A stretch of DNA of 19,071 nt from Chroococcidiopsidaceae cyanobacterium CP_BM_RX_35 (GTDB lineage Bacteria > Cyanobacteriota > Cyanobacteriia > Cyanobacteriales > Chroococcidiopsidaceae). The notes under the pieces are model-generated. The model searched no databases. It saw nothing but the letters and a program-made list of their open reading frames with translations, and was not told the origin of the DNA. Shown here piece by piece: positions 14,822 to 19,071 of this stretch. The stretch spans positions 1 through 19,071 of the forward strand of contig JAFAVL010000814.1 of NCBI GenBank assembly GCA_019242465.1, read 5' to 3'. Both the position numbers and the translations under genes were made by a program. Position 1 is the stretch's first letter. The number at the start of each line of letters is the position of its first letter.

Positions 14822-15346
14822 CTAAAAATCGAAACATCCATCCTTGAGAGCTTTTCTCTTGCTTGAGATGGCGGGTAGAGCTGCTTTTTCAGCCGCTGCG
14901 ACTAAAGCTGCTGCCACCCGAGCGGCAGAAGGTCGTGACAAAGGCCAGATGAGTGGCGACAGCCAACCGCGCAATGTGACTGAGTACGATACACAGGTGC
15001 CACAAACTGTTGACTCCACCCGGTAAGTGACTCGTTCTTCCACACCTGGAATTGCTAGCACCCTCACACTTAGCAACTCCCTAGGATTCACCCGCTCCAC
15101 AAAAATACGGATGGGAATTGGACCTAGGCGTGTCACTGCCTGAAAGATCAGTCCAGGTTTAGGCACCAATCCATAAGGAACATTGGTTCTTGCCAGCACT
15201 GGATGCCAGGAAACGTCCTCCAAGTCAACGACCTTCTGCCACAGCTCATCTACAGAGGCAGAACTAATCTCTCGATAAGTTCGCGCTAGATAACAGCCAA
15301 ACCAGCGTCTTTGACAGTTAGTGATTTTGGATGAGTAGCCTTGCAT
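14822..15346 (-). CDS. SRPBCC-like protein (START/Bet v1 fold)
   Basis: A 174-residue protein best matched to the SRPBCC (polyketide cyclase/START-like) superfamily: an early SVDELWQKVVDLEDVSWHP segment (helix followed by ligand-cavity strands), then FVERVNPRELLSVRV, then VTYRVESTVCGTCVSYSVTLRGWLSPLIWP, and a long alanine-rich C-terminal helix (140-163) lining the pocket in this fold. The ligand is unknown. Start ATG 15346 is preferred because AGGA lies 8 bases upstream; ATG 15361, five codons earlier, has no Shine-Dalgarno. Divergent from hemF. The fold assignment is by pattern; function is not assigned. Confidence 0.75.
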   Translation of the reverse strand: MQGYSSKITNCQRRWFGCYLARTYREISSASVDELWQKVVDLEDVSWHPVLARTNVPYGLVPKPGLIFQAVTRLGPIPIRIFVERVNPRELLSVRVLAIPGVEERVTYRVESTVCGTCVSYSVTLRGWLSPLIWPLSRPSAARVAAALVAAAEKAALPAISSKRKALKDGCFDF

Positions 15347-15470
15347 CTTCTTAATCCTCATGGCTATAGCAGGGCAGGAAATTCGGTGTGGTTAGCAACT
15401 ATTCTGCTGGGATTTTGTATTTTAACCATAATCTCTTAGCAAGATAGTTAGAAATGGGTTTTCTAGCTCA

Positions 15471-15482
15471 AGTAGATCTACT
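15471..15482. promoter_or_regulatory. Perfect 12-bp palindrome in the hemF upstream region
   Basis: AGTAGATCTACT is fully self-complementary and centred about 52 bases before the hemF ATG, in the spacer it shares with the divergent SRPBCC-like gene. It could be an operator for a dimeric regulator. It does not match the NtcA form (GTA, eight bases, TAC). Confidence 0.35.
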
Positions 15483-15528
15483 AATTCTAATTTGAGAGAA
15501 AATAAATCAGGAAATTAATGTTGATATT

Positions 15529-16566
15529 ATGACGACTGCTTCAACTCCTCAAGCCAATCCATCAAAATCTCTCCCTCCAGTTGACGCTAAGGCTAGGGTC
15601 AATCAACTGATGCAACAGCTACAAGCCGAAATTTGTCAAGCCTTAGAACAGCTAGATGGCAAAGGCAGATTTCAAGAAGATGCGTGGGAACGTGATGAAG
15701 GGGGTGGAGGGCGATCGCGTGTCCTCCGCGATGGAGCCGTATTTGAACAAGCTGGGGTCAATTTCTCTGAGGTCTGGGGCGATCATCTACCACCCTCGAT
15801 TCTGGCACAACGTCCAGAGGCAACCGGACATAGCTTTTATGCCACAGGTACGTCGCTGGTGTTGCATCCCCGCAATCCATACGTCCCCACTGTTCACCTC
15901 AATTATCGCTACTTTGAAGCAGGACCAGTCTGGTGGTTTGGCGGCGGCTCGGATTTGACGCCCTACTATCCTTTTGCTGAAGATGCTGCCCATTTTCATA
16001 CTTTGCTGAAGCAAGCTTGCGATACTTGCCATCCACATTACTACCCGGTGTTTAAATATTGGTGTGATGAATATTTCTACCTAAAGCATCGCCAAGAAAA
16101 CCGAGGAGTAGGCGGCATCTTTTTTGACTATCAAGATGGTCAGGGTCAGCTGTATCGGGGACCACATCCTGACGGTCGCGCAGCAGTATACTGTAACGAG
16201 GTGGGAACGCTAGAGCCCCGGAGTTGGGAAGAGATTTTCGCCTTTGTCTGTAGCTGTAGCAAGGGGTTTTTACCTGCCTATCTGCCAATTGTGGAACGAC
16301 GGCGCTCACTAGAGTATGACGATCGCGAACGCCAATTCCAGCTCTATCGTCGAGGTCGATATGTGGAATTCAACCTTGTTTATGACCGGGGCACGATTTT
16401 TGGTCTCCAAACCAGTGGGCGCACCGAATCAATTCTGATGTCTTTACCGCCTTTAGTGCGTTGGGAATATGGCTACAAGCCAGAACCCAATACGCCAGAA
16501 GCGGAGTTATATGAAGTTTTCTTAAAGCCTCAAGACTGGGCAAATTGGAAGAAGCCAGCATCTTGA
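15529..16566 (+). CDS. hemF: Oxygen-dependent coproporphyrinogen III oxidase
   Basis: Oxidatively decarboxylates coproporphyrinogen III to protoporphyrinogen IX, using O2, on the path to haem, chlorophyll and phycobilins; a cytosolic homodimer. 345 residues, the cyanobacterial length. Signature segments are GGGGRSRVL near 58-66, [18 protein letters not shown] (113-130), [13 protein letters not shown] (135-147), the conserved stretch [20 protein letters not shown] (182-201) and [16 protein letters not shown] near the C-terminus. ATG 15529 is chosen; CAGGAA lies rather far upstream (15 bases). The 3' end overlaps by 37 bp the end of the broken cpcT gene on the other strand. Placement beside a phycobilin lyase gene fits tetrapyrrole metabolism. 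Confidence 0.98.
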   Translation: MTTASTPQANPSKSLPPVDAKARVNQLMQQLQAEICQALEQLDGKGRFQEDAWERDEGGGGRSRVLRDGAVFEQAGVNFSEVWGDHLPPSILAQRPEATGHSFYATGTSLVLHPRNPYVPTVHLNYRYFEAGPVWWFGGGSDLTPYYPFAEDAAHFHTLLKQACDTCHPHYYPVFKYWCDEYFYLKHRQENRGVGGIFFDYQDGQGQLYRGPHPDGRAAVYCNEVGTLEPRSWEEIFAFVCSCSKGFLPAYLPIVERRRSLEYDDRERQFQLYRRGRYVEFNLVYDRGTIFGLQTSGRTESILMSLPPLVRWEYGYKPEPNTPEAELYEVFLKPQDWANWKKPAS

Positions 16567-17177
16567 CGTTTGTGGAAACGAAATGGTCCGAGCATAGCTC
16601 CCCACAGAGCTTTGCCTGTTGCAGAGTCGATTCCCTTGTCGTAGCTTAAAAATTCTTCCTCTCGCGCCTCAAAGCCTAGAGAGACTTGTGTAGTTTCACC
16701 GCCATAGGTGAAGCAACAACGAGCCCCAGGGGGCAGGGTGGCAGAAAAGTGATAGTGGTTTGGTGATATCTGCTGCTGGGTGACGGTGAGCAGGCAACCT
16801 GGTAGCAGCTCGAATTGAGCAGGCGATAGGGTTTCGAGTAAGGCAGGGTTACGACCAGCACCGCGCAAGGCATCTGGCTGTTTCGGCATATAGTACTGTA
16901 CCTGTAGCGATGCTTCTGAATTGCCTCCCTGTAGCCGCATCAATCGCTGACGATAAGGTCTATCCAGATTGATGACGCTGGCTTATTCGGCGAAGAGGGT
17001 GATGCTGTCTTCTGTAAATAAAGGTACTGGTCGTTGCCACAGACGGAGGTGGACGTACCAAGCTGGCTCGGCAGTTGCCTGTTCTTGGTTATCAAATTTA
17101 CCAGTCAGATAGTGAGCAAGGGCAATAAGCTCTGGAGAGAAGGGCATGTTATGAAGGGAGTAGAAATTCACGCTCAT
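16530..17177 (-). pseudogene. cpcT: Chromophore lyase CpcT/CpeT family, interrupted by one in-frame stop
   Basis: CpcT/CpeT lyases attach phycocyanobilin or phycoerythrobilin to a cysteine of phycobiliprotein beta subunits. The reading frame runs 216 codons and is broken only by a TAA at 16983-16985 (codon 65), where homologues continue FAEQAN, so CAA to TAA (Gln to stop) is the simplest explanation. Before it: LAHYLTGKFDNQEQA (20-34), PAWYVHLRLWQRPVP (38-52) and ITLFAE. After it, in the same frame: NLDRPYRQRLMRL, GARCCFTYGGETTQVSLGF, SYDKGIDSATGKALWGAMLGPFRF, all typical of the family. No frameshift or other damage is seen. ATG 17177 has AGAGG 6 bases upstream; ATG 17147 is an alternative. 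The last codons run into the hemF 3' end. It could be a recent pseudogene, a sequencing error, or two reinitiated fragments. Confidence 0.88.
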
Positions 17178-17395
17178 CAGGAACCTCTGAGAGACCTCAG
17201 TAAGAGCGAAGCGGCATGGGGAGGGATAGGAGCGTCAAGTTGAGTTAGACGCACTGCACTAGGAGCCTAATTGGACATGTTTCTAGATTACCCTCTCTGG
17301 CTAGTGATGGGATGACTATTGATCAGCAACTAATTCGTGCTGACCATAGGACAATACTTCTTGGTAGTTTCTAGCTGTTAACCAAAAGAGGTTCT

Positions 17396-18145
17396 GTGGC
17401 GAAATTTCTCTTCGTAACCGATTTAGACAATACCCTGGTAGGTAATGACCAAGCCTTGGCAGAACTGAACCGCCTACTGAGTCAATACCGCCAAGAACAC
17501 GGAATAAAGATTATTTATGCTACTGGGCGATCGCCTATTTTGTATCGGCAACTCAAAGCGGAAAAGCAGCTTTTAGAACCCGATGCTCTGATTGCTGCTG
17601 TAGGGACAGAAATTTATCTCAGCGGCAATAACACTCCCGATCCTAGCTGGGCGGAAAGACTCTCTCAAAAATGGAATCGTGACTTAGTGGTAGCCGCTAG
17701 TGCTCATTTTGCTGACCTCACTCCCCAGCCAGACTCAGAGCAGCGACCTTTTAAGGTCAGTTTTTTCCTGACACAAGCTGCAGCAGCAGAGGTGTTGCCG
17801 CAACTGGAGTCCTTATTGCAAAAGCAGGGTTTAGAAACCAAGCTCATCTATAGTACTGGTCAAGATCTCGATATCTTGCCCCGCCATAGTGATAAAGGTG
17901 TAGCTATGCAGTTTCTACAACAGCGGTTGGAATTTGACCCTGAGCAAACGGTTGTGTGTGGTGACTCTGGCAACGATATTGCCTTATTCTCGATGGGAGA
18001 GGAACGGGGCATTATTGTGGGGAATGCTCAACCAGAGTTGCTCCAGTGGCACAAAGCTCATCCTGCTAGCTATCACTACTTAGCTCAGGCTGCCTGTGCA
18101 AGTGGTATTCTGGAGGGCTTAAACCATTTCGGGTTCTTGAGATGA
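17396..18145 (+). CDS. spp: Sucrose-6-phosphate phosphatase (HAD superfamily)
   Basis: Removes phosphate from sucrose-6-phosphate, the last step of sucrose synthesis, a compatible solute and carbon carrier in cyanobacteria. 249 residues, the length of cyanobacterial SPP without the plant C-terminal extension. HAD motif I is DLDNT (D9 nucleophile, D11), motif II TGRS (43-46), the motif III lysine is likely K167 in DKGVA with K120 in the cap segment FKVS, and motif IV is GDSGND (189-194). The cap domain between about 75 and 160 fits the C2B type. Start GTG with AAGAGG just upstream. The stop overlaps the ruvA start as ATGA, implying translational coupling. Divergent from cpcT. Confidence 0.93.
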   Translation: MAKFLFVTDLDNTLVGNDQALAELNRLLSQYRQEHGIKIIYATGRSPILYRQLKAEKQLLEPDALIAAVGTEIYLSGNNTPDPSWAERLSQKWNRDLVVAASAHFADLTPQPDSEQRPFKVSFFLTQAAAAEVLPQLESLLQKQGLETKLIYSTGQDLDILPRHSDKGVAMQFLQQRLEFDPEQTVVCGDSGNDIALFSMGEERGIIVGNAQPELLQWHKAHPASYHYLAQAACASGILEGLNHFGFLR

Positions 18146-18762
18146 TTAGCTATCTCAAAGGCACAATTGCAGGTGTTGTCAAAAGTAGCGGTAATCGCCT
18201 CATCCTGACTCTAGAAGTGAACTCTTGCGGCTACGATCTGCAAATCCCAGCACGTCTATCTCAGCAGTTACCAACAACTGGTGAATGGATTCAAGTCTTC
18301 ACTCATTTGCAAATCCGGGAAGAACAGCCGATCTTGTATGGCTTTGGCTCGGTAGCTGAGCGGGATTTATTTCGCCAGTTGCTGAATGTGAGTGGGATTG
18401 GCGCTCAATTAGCGATCGCACTACTAGACACTCTAGAACTACCAGATTTAGTTCAAGCAATCGTCACTACCAACACCCAGCTGCTCATTCAAACCCCTGG
18501 GGTAGGTGGCAAAACTGCTGAACGTATTTGCCTAGAACTCAGAAATAAGCTAGCGGATTGGCATCACCCAACAGCGCCTCTAACCTCTGGACCGCCACCA
18601 ACTATTTTGGAAGATGTACAGATGACCCTGCTAGCGCTGGGGTACAGCGCCAGTGAGGTGTCCCAAGCCCTACAAGCAGTGAGTCAAAATGTGGGCTTAG
18701 CTAAGAACGCAAATTCAGAAGATTGGATTCGTCAAGCGATCACTTGGCTTGGTAACCAATGA
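18142..18762 (+). CDS. ruvA: Holliday junction branch migration protein RuvA
   Basis: Binds four-way DNA junctions as a tetramer and loads the RuvB motor for branch migration in recombinational repair. 206 residues, standard. Domain I (OB fold, 1-64) starts [12 protein letters not shown]; the helix-hairpin-helix domain II includes [20 protein letters not shown] (about 76-95) and [21 protein letters not shown]; a P/T-rich linker leads to domain III (about 155-206, [16 protein letters not shown]), which contacts RuvB. The ATG overlaps the spp stop by 4 bp, so it is probably translated by reinitiation; no ruvB or ruvC is in the window. Stop lies 9 bp from the convergent DUF2171-type gene. Confidence 0.97.
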   Translation: MISYLKGTIAGVVKSSGNRLILTLEVNSCGYDLQIPARLSQQLPTTGEWIQVFTHLQIREEQPILYGFGSVAERDLFRQLLNVSGIGAQLAIALLDTLELPDLVQAIVTTNTQLLIQTPGVGGKTAERICLELRNKLADWHHPTAPLTSGPPPTILEDVQMTLLALGYSASEVSQALQAVSQNVGLAKNANSEDWIRQAITWLGNQ

Positions 18763-18771
18763 TTTCGAGAG

Positions 18772-19047
18772 TCATTTACTTGTTGACTTGCAATGGTATA
18801 CCATTAGCCCCTTTATAATTTCGTCCTCAGTTTTGTTAAGGTACACGGCTTGATCATCTACTGATTCCACCCACTCTGTAGGAATCCAATGATACTGACC
18901 ATCTGACGAATCAGTTTTAGCTAGCTTGATGTACTTCTCACTATCCAGGTGTTCTACAGTACCAATATGCACGTCAGCCACTTCTTGTCTCTGCCCATTG
19001 CCTTTAGCGTAAACTGTCAAGTGTTCTTTAATCCTGGCTACATTCAT
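18772..19047 (-). CDS. DUF2171-type protein
   Basis: A 91-residue cytosolic protein of the DUF2171 type, related in shape to PRC-barrel small domains: VADVHIGTVEHLDSEKYIKL (23-42) followed by HWIPTEWVESVDDQAVYLN and a charged C-terminal helix. Function unknown. ATG 19047 is preceded by GGAGAG about 6-8 bases upstream. It ends 9 bp from ruvA in convergent orientation with no room for a terminator between them. Confidence 0.85.
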   Translation of the reverse strand: MNVARIKEHLTVYAKGNGQRQEVADVHIGTVEHLDSEKYIKLAKTDSSDGQYHWIPTEWVESVDDQAVYLNKTEDEIIKGLMVYHCKSTSK

Positions 19048-19071
19048 ATGGGCTCTCCAATTGAAAAGGTT

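Noticed and set aside
15471..15482. NtcA or LexA binding site
   Set aside because: The palindrome has four, not eight, bases between GTA and TAC and does not resemble the cyanobacterial LexA box.
16530..16943. An independent 137-residue gene
   Set aside because: It is in the same frame as 16983-17177 and both halves match one CpcT/CpeT protein, so it is the downstream part of an interrupted gene.
1..19071. CRISPR array, tRNA, rRNA, prophage or full insertion sequence
   Set aside because: No regular direct repeat array with unique spacers, no cloverleaf, and no transposase, integrase or phage-like gene was seen on either strand.

Overview
The window is cyanobacterial chromosome. The evidence is at least eight copies of the HIP1 octamer GCGATCGC (about 0.3 expected by chance in 19 kb), a group 2 sigma factor of cyanobacterial type, a CpcT/CpeT phycobilin lyase gene, sucrose-phosphate phosphatase, a cyanobacterial PMT-like glycosyltransferase, and many short palindromic and heptameric repeats of the kind common in Nostocales and Chroococcidiopsis-like genomes. 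I cannot name the genus. There is no prophage, transposase, CRISPR array, rRNA or tRNA that I can see; most of the content is core metabolism in single genes or two-gene units.

Layout, left to right: the 5' part of NAD kinase (minus, runs off the left edge); a zinc-independent MDR dehydrogenase (plus); inorganic pyrophosphatase and a 99-residue unknown protein (minus); CobO corrinoid adenosyltransferase (plus); a group 2 sigma factor (minus) with a 510-bp spacer behind it; a HerA-like hexameric ATPase and a glutathione S-transferase family protein (both minus); a small GlsB/YeaQ-type membrane protein (minus); a secreted fasciclin-domain protein and a PMT-family glycosyltransferase (plus); TrmB (minus); riboflavin synthase (plus); a secreted M23 peptidase (minus); PgeF (plus); an SRPBCC-like protein (minus); HemF (plus); a CpcT/CpeT gene broken by one stop codon (minus); sucrose-phosphate phosphatase and RuvA, overlapping by ATGA (plus); and a DUF2171-type protein (minus).

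Functional links are loose. Tetrapyrrole and cofactor chemistry recurs (cobO, hemF, cpcT, ribE, nadK), envelope proteins cluster around 7.7-14.8 kb (GlsB-like, FAS1, PMT, M23 peptidase, PgeF), and several genes fit stress physiology (GST, GlsB-like, sucrose phosphatase, sigma factor). Gene order alternates strands frequently, so most genes are probably transcribed singly. GTG or TTG starts are common.

The most interesting content is small repeats. A 46-bp bipartite palindromic element sits in-frame, in the same orientation and reading frame, inside two unrelated genes (the HerA-like ATPase and the fasciclin protein), giving both the peptide LNVLPEAAP followed four residues later by SKL. A different 63-bp unit is tandemly duplicated in-frame inside the PMT gene. 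GTTCATG heptamers form long hairpins in two convergent intergenic gaps. A 149-bp segment with 13-bp terminal inverted repeats, itself interrupted by a long imperfect palindrome, fills the trmB/ribE divergent promoter region. Together these suggest a genome colonised by very small mobile repeats that enter coding sequence without breaking frame.
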